Assembly: GCF_000002985.6 (NCBI RefSeq)
Contig: NC_003283.11
Span: 9,920,001-9,984,000 of the forward strand
From: Caenorhabditis elegans
Taxonomy: Eukaryota > Nematoda > Chromadorea > Rhabditida > Rhabditidae
DNA: 64,000 nt
Reading direction: 5' to 3'
Below the pieces are notes generated by a model. It ran no database searches. It was not told the DNA's origin and saw only the letters and a list, made by a program, of their open reading frames with translations. This document shows, piece after piece, positions 22,921-35,700 of this stretch; position 1 is the stretch's first letter, and each line of letters opens with the position of its first letter. Made by a program: the position numbers and the translations under genes.

Positions 22921-23338
22921 TTTGATGATGGAATGAAATGAGAAATGATGATGTGAAAACAATACACCTATAGTTTTTAGTTTTCTGTTTTAAAATCATG
23001 TGAGCTGACCCTAGAGATTTAAATATAAACTAGAATTCTACCGGAGGCCGAGGTTGGCAAGAACACAAGAGTCCTGAAGTTGGAAAATAAGTTTGATTAA
23101 TTTCGGAACTTTATTTCATTTTGCCATTCCAATTTGTTCTCATCATTGACTCATTTGAATGATTATGAGCTGCAAATATCTAAATGTAAATTGATTCTTG
23201 AACAGTAAGTCAACCAACTTTGACACTTTCTGCCCGAAAAATGGTAAAACTAAAGCAAATAGTTAGGCAGTAGTATAAAAAGGTCTGTTCTCCTTTGTTC
23301 AAATTAAGAACTCGTCTATTCTTCTGATTATTTTAAAA
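22921..23338. promoter_or_regulatory. Upstream region of the Tyr/Gly-rich gene with a TATA box
   Basis: TATAAAAAG at 23274-23282 lies about 57 bp before the start codon at 23339, a common spacing for highly expressed small secreted-protein genes in worms. I see no other clear site. The remainder separates this gene from the srj remnant. Confidence 0.5.
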
Positions 23339-23612
23339 ATGAACGCTAAATTGTAAGTAGTTTTCAATAATTTTATAACTTTCAATGCAACCAATTTTCA
23401 GCCTTCTCTGTGTATTGGCTTTTGCCATGTGCTCAATTGTTCAAGAAACAAGTGCTCAATACTATGGTTACTCTTCATATTACCCAACATACTATGGAGG
23501 ATATGGTCCCGGAGCATATAATGGATACTATGGTGGAGCTTATGGATACGGGGAATATGGATATTATGGAAAGAGAGAAGCTGGATTTGGCCCAACTCAG
23601 CAAACCAAATAA
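23339..23612 (+). CDS. Small secreted Tyr/Gly-rich peptide precursor, 74 aa
   Basis: Two exons, 23339-23352 and 23402-23612, joined in phase 2. Residues 1-22 form a signal peptide (FLLCVLAFAMCSIVQETSA) with likely cleavage before QYYGYSS. The mature part is built of Y, G, P and A (YYGGYGPGAYNGYYGGAYGY). A dibasic site (GKR) near the end would release an amidated Tyr/Gly-rich peptide and a 10-residue tail. The composition resembles worm YGGYG antimicrobial-like peptides (nlp/cnc group) and some cuticle-associated peptides; which of these cannot be settled from sequence. A TATA box lies just upstream and AATAAA follows at about 23640. Confidence 0.75.
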
Positions 23613-24392
23613 TTCTGTGTTTCTCTATCTTTCAACCACAATAAATGGATAAACAACATTTTTAGTTTGCTTCTTAAATGAAAATTTATAATAGTTTGAG
23701 TACGAAACCGTAAAAGGTCACAAATCTGAACATTTTTTGACTGATCAACAGCGAGAACCACCTGCTTAATGGAATATAAATCTATAATTTTTGAGAAATA
23801 TTTGCATATATTATATAGGTTCAACAGAAAATTAACAACAGAGGAGCTTTTCGAACAAAGAAAAGAGTCGATCTGAATTTTTTCAGTAAAAGTCTTTGCC
23901 ACTTTCGAAGTCAAAAAATCACAGAACTTGCGTAAAATCCTAACTTTTTGCAGCTATTCAATTCGACGAAAATATGCCTAGCTATTTAATCTACTTTTTT
24001 AAATGACATGGGTTTGTAAAAGTTTGCTCACACACTCACAGAGCGTCTTTAGCTACGTGGCCTAAAAAATGTAAAAGCTCGGCCAACAATTTATTTTTGA
24101 TTTGTCAAGTTAGATCTTTCTGAAACTTGCCAGCAATGACCTTGAAAGGGGCTTCTTTACTTAAAATGAGAACAATTTCGAGGAAATAATCTTTATTTAT
24201 TGTATAAGGGTGACCGAGGGTTTTCATATCATGACGTGATAAAATCGCTCCGTTCTGCTGAAATTCAAAAATCGTCCCGCTGGCATTCACATCAAAAATT
24301 CTGATACCAAAAAAAAACAGGAGAGCAGGTGAAAATCAAAGATTGTCTTTATTCTTCATAAAGTTTTTCTTGTTCATTATTCAACCCAAGAC
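23613..24392. other. Intergenic; contains an exon-like remnant on the minus strand
   Basis: At 24105-24304 (-) an open frame follows an acceptor-like TTTGGTATCAG and reads FDVNASGTIFEFQQNGAILS and on to a stop at 24105, with AATAAA about 10 bp later. No upstream exon can be placed because the sre gene starts at 24393 on the other strand. It is probably a stranded last exon of a decayed gene; the family is not recognised. The rest is AT-rich. Confidence 0.4.
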
Positions 24393-25895
24393 ATGATTTT
24401 AAAATTGGAGAAAACTCCAACGGATTCTTCTTATTTCTGGTTACCTGTTTATCTTTACAATGAACCCGATATTGTGAGAATTATAGTTTCAATAACTGAA
24501 CTTATTTTTTATTTTTTCGCTTTTTATATTAACAGCGTTTGCCTCAAAGTGTACCTCAAAATACAATTGTTTCATTATAATTTTATAATTTTATCAATTC
24601 CAATGTTTGGACTTTGGTACGAGGCTATTATTGGGAAAATGATTGTAATGCTGTATAATTTAAAAATATTGAAAGTTATCGATCATGAAATATATTTTTT
24701 TGCTTTATATACAGCTGATACTGAAAAAATGTTAGTTGTCAAATCTATCAATGGACTTGAAATGTTGATTTTGTCTGGTTTTATTCAGTGGCATTACATA
24801 TTTTCAATGCTTTTTGGTATTCTTGCAATTTGTATTGAAAGAATATTTGCTTCAATGTTGATAGAGTAAGTTTCAAGTATTAAATTGTAAATTAATGTAC
24901 TCTATAATTATAACAAGTAATTAACATAATTCTAAAACGTTTTTAATAATTTCACACACGGAAAAGCGTTAATTTGTCAGAAAAAGAGATTTGAAACTAA
25001 TTTTTCAGCAATTACGAAAAAAGTACACAAATTTGGATTCCTGTTGTACTCATTGCAATAACACAATTTTTTTCAATTACTGTTGCATTGGGAAATCTTT
25101 TTGAAATAATTGGAATACTCGCATTCAATGGTTTTTGGATATTCACTGGAGCAATATCAGTAATTGTAAGTTGATAGTGAGTAATTTTTGACGTTGGAAA
25201 GTTTGAATACTTTTTGCTAAAAAAACTGCATTCGTGTATTTTAAAAATTGTCTTCTACAATAGTTTGATGGTATTTTTTAAAAGAGAAGAAAATAAAATA
25301 AAAAAAGATTGAGTAGATAACATTTCAACAAATTCTGGCTACTATTTCCAGCTTCATCTTGTCATCAAGAAAATAAATAACGACTGGCAATGTGAAATGG
25401 AAAGCCCGAGACGAAAAAAGTTCTTCACTATTTCCCAAAGATTTCAAGTGAAGGAGAATTTACGTGCTCTACGAGTAAATTCAAATTTCATTTTTGAAAT
25501 CAGTTATAATCTTCTTTTCAGGTTGGCAGGAGATTGGTTATATCAGTTATTGTGACTGTAGTTGTTTGTGGTGTTGGGATTATTGCGCTCATTCTTGAAG
25601 TGGTTCCACCATTTTTATGTCATTTTGTTGAAAACTGCATTTACCTGTGAGATTTTTATATTACAATACATCCACCTTTAATTTTTTCAGAAATCCATTC
25701 CTTATATGCACAGTCACAATGTACAGCACTCATGCGTGGAGAAATGAATTTACAAAATATTTTCCGTGTTGTCGGTATTTTGGAATTGCCAAAAAAGTGA
25801 AGATAGCAACAGTTCTGTCAATCGCGGATTCAAGAAAGAATACTGAAATTGAAACTCAAACTTACTTCAAAATGCTCAATGACTCTTGGGTTTAA
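24393..25895 (+). CDS. sre-family serpentine chemoreceptor, 360 aa
   Basis: Exons are 24393-24865, 25009-25165, 25352-25474, 25522-25646 and 25691-25895, all in phase. About seven hydrophobic segments are seen. Sre hallmarks are the third intracellular loop motif FFTISQRFQVKENLRALR (compare 'LSQRFQVKENLR') and the TM7 end NPFLICTVTMYSTHAWRNEF. The product is a putative G-protein-coupled chemoreceptor in sensory neurons, ligand unknown. It sits on the opposite strand from the srj cluster. No lesion is seen. The start is the first ATG of the open frame, followed by a short extracellular N-terminus. Confidence 0.85.
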
Positions 25896-26640
25896 ATGTT
25901 AATCAATATTTATTCTTTTAATTTTTCCAGCGATTCATCAAAGTGTAAATGAAAGTAGAAATACACTTGTTTAATGAATACCAATTTTAAAGAACAATTA
26001 AACACGAATATAATTTTGTGATTTTATTTGTTGCGAGCACTGTACTGTACTTCATATCATAACAGATGGGTGCACACCAAAGTTATATAAATGTATTCAC
26101 CGGCGACAAAAAACATGTAAACTTCACTACACCATCCATCAATTTCATGTTTGGTTGACAAGTAAACAACCAAAAAAAAACTATAAAAAGCTCCCTTCTA
26201 AAATGTCAATAAAGGACACTTTTTCCCGTCACCTTATTTTTCTCCTTTGTCTTCCCAAGCCGACTAAACAGGAACAATTTGCATAAATGGTGCTTTTGAA
26301 GAAGTACTTGAAACATCAAACAACAACTCAGATGACTTCATTTTCAGAGTTATGAAATAAAGAATTTTTGTGAATGATTGGGTCATGATGAGAATGATAC
26401 AAGAATGCAATCATTCAAACTAGAAAAAAAACGAAAAGAGTACGGGAGACAATAAAAAAAATTTAAGAGCCGGTTGGAATCAGAGCACACATTTCAACGT
26501 GATGGTAAGTTAATCTGAAAATTGAAATTATTTTATCTTAAAAAGTATAACAATACGAACAAACAATACAATTTCAAACTTACCACAAGCACAAAATACA
26601 GAAATTCCTCCTTTGCTGGTTGATATTGTTCTATTTATTT
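25896..26640. other. Intergenic region
   Basis: Lies between the convergent sre (+) and neuropeptide (-) genes. A TATAAAAAG-like run near 26180 precedes only a 22-codon ORF. I see no gene. Confidence 0.5.
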
Positions 26641-28885
26641 TTATTGTTCCTCTTGTCCATCAAAGATACGTGCACGTTTACCCCGAAGTCCTTTCAAAGA
26701 CATCATTGGCACTCGTTTGTGATAAGTTGGATCCCTCTTTCCGCGTAAACCACGAAGGCCCGGGAATGCGTAAGCTTCACCTTCAGAAGCTGATGATGGT
26801 CCACTTCGTTTGTATTGAGAAGGCCAGTATACTTGTGCCTGTAATTTGGATACTATACAGTTTATTACTGCTTCACTAGATTTACTTTTTGACTTTACGC
26901 GTGCGCTAAAAGTTTACTATTAAAAGTTGGCAAGGAGAAGAAATGCTAAAAACATCACCTCCGAAGTTAATTTTACTTTGAAAATGTTCAAATAAGTTAT
27001 GTTATCTGATAAATTTCTGATCCGGAAGTAAAAATGAAATCATTTTTATTCTTATTTGTTGCAATAAGGTTCAGAAGAAAACGTAAATAGGAAAACGTTT
27101 TTGTCAAATCATATTTTTAGAGTTTTTTTAATAAAAAGAATCAACAAGTAATGAATTACATTGCATGTAATTTTTCATAATATTGAATTCTTGCTGCATT
27201 TTTTCAAAAATTTTCAATTTCCTATATTGACGAAGGTTTTTCTAGACCTCCCTCATTCCCGAAAAAGCTCCAAACCGCCCCCAAATCCTAAAGTGCTTCA
27301 AAGCAGAAAAACGAAATTTATACATTTCACAATTGGAGCGTAAACCGGGTTGAAGGAAATTTCCGGTTCCGCTTGTGTGCACCTACAAAAGTCAGTAGCA
27401 CTTTATCTAATTTTTTGGTCCCTCAGGAGAATATCAAGAAGCAAATACAATAAATAGGAGGAGAATGGAAAATCAAATCTTTCAACTTATTGAATATTAT
27501 TGAAGGTGGTGTCTGGGAGTATGAATTAAAAAAGTTAGACTTTAAGTTATTATAGAGTCATGAATAATTCATAATTTGATGTTTTCAATGCTTGAATGCA
27601 AAATTGAAGTTTTGATAGTTTAGGAAAACATGCAATGAACAATGCAATAAACAAATTACAATGCAATTATACTTATATAGTATTGATAATTGAAATTTTA
27701 ATTAAACTCTCTCTGCAAACTGGTCCTATATTTTATTTATTTTATTTCAAAGAGGTCAGAAATTCAACTGACGAATTGAAAGAAACCCTTCAAAATAATC
27801 ACGTTTTATGACTAACAGGATGTTTTTTTCAGACATGTAGACCATTAAGATAAAATAAGGAAATGAAGAAAAAGGAAATTAGGGAAACCCGGCAGTGTGA
27901 GACCTTTTTAAACAAAAGAACAAAGAATACTGATAATGTTTGTAATATGTGCTTTATGCCTAGGATGTCGATTTAATTGAACTACAAGGATTGGTTTGAT
28001 TTTCATAATTTGCACTACATATTTACTTTATAGCCATTAGAAAATAAAATTTCATGGTACTCAATTTTCTGAGAAAAAAACGTTTGAATACACCTAACAA
28101 ATTGACTGAGCCTGTAAAAATCTGACAAATTGAATTGCAGTTTTATTAAATTATTCACTTGTTATTTTCCAGAATCAGAGTTACAGACATTCTCAAAACA
28201 AAAAGAAAAGTTTAGTTAACTATTCGAGTTCTAGTATCTCCTAGGAGACTATTAAGTGAAAAGTTATGAATCACGTAATGTGCAAGCTTGCATTTGAGGT
28301 TTTAAATTTGATGAGCATTTTTTATTTAAATTTAACATTTTTGTTTTAATTTTTATGTTTCCACTTTTTGAAAAAAGTCAAATTATATATAAGTTGAATC
28401 AATTGAATTTCATATTGTAATGAAATAGGAAATATCTTAATTAGTGATATTTTCAATTTACATACTGCAAAATTTGCTATCATTCAGAAATCTATTTTCT
28501 AGCGTTTCTTTTGTGATTTTTTCTTTCAATGTTCCATTGATCACTTTTATATGATCTCTAAAAATATTTTAAGTTATTAGACTTTCCTATGACTACATCG
28601 TTCAGCCATCGTCCATCATCGCCCGATTCGTTTCGGATTTGATAAATGCTTTTTCATTTTCAATGTACGCACTTTTTTTTCGAGAATATAAGAAAAAATA
28701 GAAAAGATTGAGTGTTTGTCGGCAAGTTTTTTTGCGAATGTTACAGTAAATCCCGAAGGACTTCTCAACTTCTAGGCCAAATCATTCAAATAACTTACAT
28801 CGTCAAAGTGTGTTTCGAATTGTGCTGTGGTGATGTGTACGAACAATAACAGAAGAAGACCCATCACAGAACATTTGGAGATCAT
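26641..28885 (-). CDS. Neuropeptide-like precursor with two GLR-amide sites, 94 aa
   Basis: Exon 1 is 28885-28799 and exon 2 is 26838-26641, joined in phase 0 across a 1.96-kb intron with good sites (GTAAGT; AAATTACAG). Residues 1-21 are a signal peptide (CSVMGLLLLLFVHITTAQ). The mature part contains KR cleavage sites after QYKR, GLRGLRGKR, TYHKR and SLKGLRGKR. Glycine before two of the KR sites predicts amidated peptides ending ...FPGLRGLR-amide and VPMMSLKGLR-amide. The acidic tail (FDGQEEQ) is a spacer. This layout is typical of worm nlp genes; I cannot match it to a named one. The long intron may hold regulatory sites. Confidence 0.75.
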
Positions 28886-29356
28886 GACGGCAGATGAATG
28901 GAAGAAGGCGTCGGAGGAAAAGACGACGTCCACAAAAAGTGAGAAGTAGGAGAAGGAGACTCTATTCTTCATCAACATAGCCCCGCCCACTTTCTGCGAG
29001 CAGTTTTTTAGGGGCGAGGCTTAAAAAGGCCAGGAAGAACTTGGGATTACTTGAATGAAGGAGGTGAATGAAAGGCTAAAAGGTTTGATATCATAGCATT
29101 AATTATCATTTGTTGTTTCCGATGGGCACACTTCCTAATTTGATCTTTATACTGACGTCAAGGAACATACACAACAGTTACCTTCAAAATTTTTATCTAA
29201 GATTTAAGAATAATCTTTGTTTTTATAAAATCTCTTATAGTAGAGCTAAGGAAAATGTGTCTGTCAATGCTTTAAAGTGACCATCACAATTTGAAAAAAC
29301 TAATATAAAAATGTGATAGTAACTTCTTAGTTATTTGAATTAAGATAATTTAATTG
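28886..29356. other. Intergenic region upstream of the neuropeptide-like gene
   Basis: Probable promoter region of the minus-strand precursor. A CCCGCC / GGGGCGAGG-rich patch lies at 28980-29020. No other gene seen. Confidence 0.4.
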
Positions 29357-29602
29357 ATGAGTTCTCTGAAACGGGCGCGCACTCGACAACACATCGCAAC
29401 ACCTCAACGTACAAGAAATTTCTTAACCAAGTTCAGTCAAATTTCGGCGGTTTTTGAAAGTGAATTTTTGGCCATACCCAACTTTAACCAACTTGGCCTT
29501 GATAAGTTGATTGAGAAGTTGCGGCAAACCGACGAGCACTTATGGATGGGGCATCCCCGCGAGAAAAACTATATTTATTTTTGTTTTTTTGAATGCCGAT
29601 GA
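29357..29602 (+). CDS. Short hypothetical ORF, 81 aa
   Basis: A single uninterrupted frame starts at ATG 29357 (MSSLKRARTRQHIATPQRTR) and ends at 29602, with AATAAA-like sequences just after. The first 25 residues are basic, then mixed (LGLDKLIEKLRQTDEHLWMG). No signal peptide, membrane segment or family is recognised. It could be a real small gene, a fragment, or chance. Confidence 0.25.
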   Translation: MSSLKRARTRQHIATPQRTRNFLTKFSQISAVFESEFLAIPNFNQLGLDKLIEKLRQTDEHLWMGHPREKNYIYFCFFECR

Positions 29603-31234
29603 TCTTTTAAATAATAAAATGTTACTTGGAATAAAAATAAAGGAAATTGGCACAATGATGATATAGAAATCCTGAAGAACTTGAACCGAAAAGAGAAAAT
29701 GAAATATCTATCCTACTAAACTAAGAAATTACAACGATTTCCATGGTTGATAATAAGTAGTCACGCCATCCTGAATAGGTACCTGTCCTCTGCTTACCTG
29801 CTTGACTACCTTCGTATTTTCCGTATTTGATTGCGCTTTAGTGCTTTGGCAGTAGGTACTCGTAGGCACGAGGCAGGCACTAGAGTAGTAAGCAGGAAGG
29901 CAATGATGTGCCAACCTAAATTTTTTTACCACCGTACACCATTTTCAGACAGGAATTCAAAATTATTTAGTTCTCGTTCTGTTTTCATGGGTTTTATTTC
30001 CCTTTTTCGTTTGTTTTTTCTAAGGATTTGAATTTTTCCAATGTGTCTTAGCGAGCACTTAAAATTTTGAGAATGATTTGAGCACAGTGGTTGTTGATTG
30101 ATTGCTTAATCCTTCGTATTCATTTTATTGTCTATGAATGAAAGTTGGTGTGTTTTCGGAATAGTTGAATTTTAGCTCACCTAGGTTTCATATTTGAAAT
30201 TTGACATTTTTTGAAAGCTAAACACTGGAACCAGACTAAAAGGTTCAACGACCATAAATCTTTTTGCACTTTTAAAAAGGTATAAATGTTTTCATTTCCT
30301 GTCCTCACGTCATCTAGACTGCTGAACAAAAATATTTAGTTATCTTCATTTCTTGAAATTTATTTAAAATCCGGAAATTATTGAAAAGTTTTTTCGGAGA
30401 CCTTGTAATTTTCAAGATGTTTGACAAATCTTTAGACAATATAAAGTTAGACTCACTTCCCCCGAAACATTAAAATTATGAGCAACTTTTAGAATTGGCT
30501 CAATTTTTGTTAATTCAGCAGTCCCAACGAATAACTGAAATTTTATGAGCCGTAATGTTCAGTGTGAAATTTGAAGAATTTATTTTATAAGAATCAAACC
30601 CTGCATTTCCATAGACCAATACAGAGAGAATGATATCATTACTAATAACGAAGCCAATAAAATACTGTTCATCTTTTTGAAAATATTTTGTTTTATGTTA
30701 AGCACTTTCAGTAATCAAAATTCAGTCTCAAACTATGATAAAACCAAAAACAACACAGCACTGATTGATTTCACTAAATGAATATTTTCAAGGAAAAACG
30801 GCAACGACGGAATGTCAAAAGCGGAAATATTAATTCTAATTCACTGCTATTTTTTTAACTAAGAATATTGGATTAACTTTATTTGATTTTATTATACTTT
30901 GAGATTACACTGACTTTTACTGAAATGACTCATCAAAACACAGCAACTGTTGTCTAATACATTCCCGAGTAATGTGTCCCTGTGAGTACCCAATGATCTT
31001 TTGAGAAAATGGTTGATGGGCGGAGAGGAAAAAAACATAATAAAACAGACAAACCGAGACTCCGATTTTTCGTACATTAAATTCAATTTTGATAAGACTT
31101 ATTGTCCATCTATGATAAGAGCCCAGTCGTCAACATCGCTCAAAAACTTCCAAAACTTCAAAAGCATTATTATTTTCCTTCTCGTTGATTTCTTGCCTTA
31201 TAAATTCAATTTTCTAATTTTCACTGTTTCAGGG
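29603..31234. other. Intergenic, AT-rich
   Basis: A diverged inverted repeat lies around 29780-29920 (CTGCTTACCTGC near 29792; GTAAGCAGG near 29890), and is probably an old transposon remnant. The rest is AT-rich with no gene. The last 40 bp lead into the ttr gene with a CTGTTTCAG acceptor. Confidence 0.45.
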
Positions 31235-32055
31235 ATGAACAAGTTGTTCGTCTTACTGATTGCCCTTCTCGGGCTTACCGCAGCCATGCGTGATCAGTCG
31301 ATTGCAGTAAAGGGACGCCTTCTGTGTGGGAATGGACCAGCAGCCAATGTTCGTGTCAAGTTATGGGAAGAGGATACTGGTAAGGCATTTTTAATCGTTT
31401 TCCTTAATGTACGACAATTGTGGTTTTTCTTGAAAGTGCTATCAAACTATCCAAAGTTACTTGTTGATTGACTCTTTCAGTATCAAAATTTAGTTAGAGA
31501 AGAACCATTCCGTCGAATATTTTATGGTCAATCAATTCTATTTCAGGACCAGACCCGGATGATCTCCTTGACCAAGGTTATACCGATGCTAATGGTGAAT
31601 TTAGTCTTCAAGGAGGTACTGCTGAGTTGACTCCAATTGATCCAGTATTCAAAGTGTACCACAAATGTGATGATTCGAAGCTCAAGGTGGGTGTTTGAAG
31701 TTTTTGAGCAAAAATAACTTTGAATGTTGTTGCAGCCAGGTGCTCGCAAGGTCAAACTCGCACTTCCGAAAAGCTACATCACTAGCGGAAAAGTGGCCAA
31801 GAAAACGTTTGACATCGGTGAGTGAAAGTGTCAGAAAGCAATATGGTTGAGTGATTTCACATGCGTCATTCACTTTCTTCAGGAGTGCTCAACCTCGAAA
31901 CAGTTTTTGCTAAGGAAGAGCGTGAGCTTCTTGTATCCAGACGTCGCCGAGGGGGTTTCAATGCCGATTATATGGATCCAGATAACTCTGAGAAGGATCA
32001 AAGCAAAAGCAGTGAAGAATCAGAAGATAAAGAAAAGACTGTGGAAACTTTCTAG
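31235..32055 (+). CDS. ttr-46: Transthyretin-related (TTR) secreted protein, 179 aa
   Basis: Exons are 31235-31379, 31547-31686, 31736-31817 and 31883-32055, phases consistent. CTGTTTCAG ends two bases before the ATG, suggesting a trans-splice acceptor. Signal peptide MNKLFVLLIALLGLTAA. The TTR-52-like nematode fold follows: SIAVKGRLLCGNGPAANVRV, KLWEEDTGPDPDDLLDQGYT, DANGEFSLQGG, and YHKCDD paired with the first Cys. The family has many small extracellular members; some bridge phosphatidylserine on dying cells. The C-terminus is unusual: RRRRGG, then an acidic Ser-rich tail of about 35 residues (SEKDQSKSSEESEDKEK). The symbol is from remembered gene order beside anmt-3, not from a match. Confidence 0.85.
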
Positions 32056-32769
32056 ACATTAATCATTTTCTCAATACTGCACACAAGGGTTTCAGATAAT
32101 ATCTGAAAATCATTGGGCTTCATTTATTTTCTTTAACTGAAAACAATATGATATTATGATAATAAAATTATTGTTTTATAAAAGTGGATAAGATTATTAT
32201 AATAGAAAGATAGATAACATTGTATTTGCAAGCTGGATGGGGGTTATTGCTTTTGAATATTTCTATGAAAAGTACATTTCGAAAACTGTAAAAGGAATTT
32301 GTGAATCGTTAGCCAATGTATTTTTAACCAAGTTCAACGACTACAAAAATGAAACATACATTTTTATTGGAAAATTAATAATGATATTTTTATTGAATTT
32401 AAGATACAGATTTCAATTTGAACTTATTGCAGTATCCTATGCATTTCATGACAAGTCCTCGCATGCAGATTTCACACTTCACGCAACCTCCTCTTTCTTC
32501 CCGAAACATTGTATTTCTGTGAAATTGTCATATCCCCTTTCACCTACCAATATCCTTTCAATTGTCTTTCTGTCACCATATTCTCTCAATTACCTTTCTT
32601 TCTCCGCTCATCGCTCAACTTTCTCTTACTGTTCGTTTCCAACGGGTAATTAGAGTCCACGAGACAGCGATGCGATTCCAGTTTGTCCACTTTCTTATAG
32701 GTCACCGATCTTTTGTCCGGCCAGCTTCAGCTAATATTCTACTACCTCTCTCATACCAGCTACTTGGGT
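32056..32769. other. Intergenic region
   Basis: An AATAAAATT polyadenylation signal for the ttr gene lies at about 32160. A pyrimidine-rich block (32500-32650) precedes the MAM gene. Short ORFs here have no domain. Confidence 0.5.
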
Positions 32770-35700
32770 ATGGATCTTTTAAATGTGAAATGGATATTAT
32801 TGTTATTGTTTCTGATATATCCAGGTACTTTTGTGAATTAATATAAACCGTAATCTTTCTTTTATTCTTGCATTTCCAATTGATCTACTTTGACAGTTCT
32901 CGGTTGAATATTTTCTTTAATTTTATCAAATATTTTCCACAGAAAAAATATTCTCAAAATGACGTAGAGCCATGGTATGCAAGACTAAAAATTCGTAGCA
33001 TAAATGACCATCATAGTTTTTTTTTTTCAGTTTACACTGAAATCTCATCCTCTTCTGACTTGAATTGTGACTTTACGACAACTTGTCGTTGGAGAAACTC
33101 ATCCGATGTTGGTGGACATTTTGAAACGACTTCGCTTCTTGAAGCCGATGCTCAAAACCGAATAATGCCCATTGATGAAAATAATCGTAAGTCTTCATAC
33201 TTTCTCATGATATTTGTCTTCTAGAAAAGATTACCTTCTAAGAATTGTCATTCATTGCAAAAAATTGAGCTCAAGAATTAGATATTAATGAATTACACGA
33301 AAGTCTTCCTTTACTAATTCTGATTTTACTTCTTTTTTTTAAAAAGTGATTTCTCATCAGGATCATAAAATTAACATTGGCAATTAAGACAATTTCAGCG
33401 AAACCATTTGCATTTACTGCGGGATTGATGGGACGAATGATGGCTCTTCTCGTTTCCGAGGTATATTTTGTGATATATTTTCCAAAAAGCTATAGCGTTT
33501 TAGGTAATAACCTGTCAACTTGGAGGTGCAAGTTTAAAATACTGGTATTACAAAACTGGTTTGGATTCACAACTAGAAGTTTGTATCCGTCAGCCTCCAG
33601 GAAATAAAGACTTGAGCCAGATGAGGTGAGAACCAATTGTTTTACTTTTAATTTGAAATAACTCCGAAGTTTCATCAGTTCTGTGCACTATAAACTTTGT
33701 ATTGGATTCAAAATATGTAATAGACTAGATCATTTTTTGTTTGTTTTCTTGGTTTTCTGTCATGTGCTATCACAAATTTCGTTATTTTTTGTTGGAGTAT
33801 TTACCAAAAAGTATCTTTTCTATTTGATTGAACTGAATCTAAAAATAAAGTAGACAGTGCTAATAATAAGTGTTAAAATATCTTCATCTTTTGATCATTG
33901 CAACAGTTCACCTAAAGAACAGCGTATAGCAGATTAGTAAATTATTAGTAGCTAGTAGTAGTTAGTAGTAAATCAGTAGTAAAATAGTAAGTATAGTAAC
34001 TATAGTAAAAAGTATAGTAAATTGATAATATTTTACGGTTAATTCATAATTATTTAGATGCTACGATGGAGTTTCCACCTTTGGGAAACAATGGATATTC
34101 CGTGCCGTTGAACTTCCCCCAATTGCTCAACCCTTCGAAATTGTTTTCAAAACTATATATTCTCCACCAAGCTCGGTCATTGCTCTGGATAATATTGTAT
34201 TCGAGGCAACACTTTGCGGTTAGTATCTGAATGTTTAATTTATTGATTTTTCTGTTGCCCACTATTTAGGGTACGGTCGTAATCGACGTGAAATTCGACG
34301 AATTGGTTACCACGATTGGCAATCTTACCGATCTTCTAATTTATACAACGGAGAGTTGATGCTAATTGTCGCTCAGGATGGTGCAGATAAATTGAATACT
34401 TCAATTGCTAGTAGTACTTCAACAACTACAACTACAACTGATATTCCCTTAGAACTTGAAGCTAAGATATCAATTTTGAGTAGTACAACTGCCCCAACTA
34501 CTACAGCACAAGTTTTAACTACTACAACAAGTAGCGAACCAAGTACAACAACGACTCCGCCGACAACTACACAAACTTCATCTTCTAATCAAACTTCGAC
34601 AATATCAAATGAGCAGCAATTTGCTAATTTTGTCAATTTCTTGAAGCAAACAGCTCCAGTTATTCCGTATATCCCAACTCTAGTTAGATCTTTAACTGCA
34701 TTGGATCCGAGATCTTCTCCATCTGAGAATATTTTACCGCCTGGGACACTACCATCAAATCCAGCTCCAATTGATGTGAGAAGAAGTCCAGTGGCTTCTT
34801 CTCATTTCTACAACACCAATCAACCAACATTAGTCACTGATAATGATCAAGAAAACCAGAAAACGTTAGTAGATCTTGCCAAAAAGTTCGGATTATGGGA
34901 AGAAAGCTCGCCATATTTGACTACAACTCACCCTCCTATTGCTCGAAATACAGACAACACAAATAGTTTTGGGCTACCAAACAAGTTCCCAGAAGGATCA
35001 ATATATCCCCCCAACTTGATGAATAAGAAGAAAATAAATATTAATCCGATTAAAAAGATTCCGTCATCAACACCATCTACACCTGTTGAAAATATCGAAG
35101 AATATCACAAGAATCTTTTCAAAGTAAGCACAACAACTCCATCCACCCTACCTCCATCATCCACCGAACTGATAATTTTCAAACAACCATCTTCTGGTGA
35201 AGCAGAGGTAGCAGGAAAGTTAGCTGATATAGCTAAACTCTTACCATCTGGAGCTGTACAAGATCTGACATCATTGAGAAATATTCCAGATTTAGATGGA
35301 TTGACTAAAGGAATGGATTTGTCAGATATTCGAAAACCTGGTGGATTTGGTCGATTGAAAACGCAATTTATGGAGAGATTGATGAGAAGAACATTGGGAT
35401 TGCCAATGGAAAATAATGATGTGAGGCTTCTGCCACCACCAATAGTTCCAATGAAAGTGACAAGAAAAATGATGGCTGAGATGATGAAAAGAAAAGCTGC
35501 AAGAAAGAGAATGAATTGATATTTACGAAACATTCCGTTTTTGATTTTTGATTTTTATCAATTATATTCATGACTTTTTGTTACGGGTATGAAGATTCTT
35601 CTCATGAACCTTCTCTTATGTTATTTATATGGTTTAATCCTTTGAGTATATCAAATCTTCTACTAATCCAAATTCCTATTTACTAACATTTGCAGAATCT

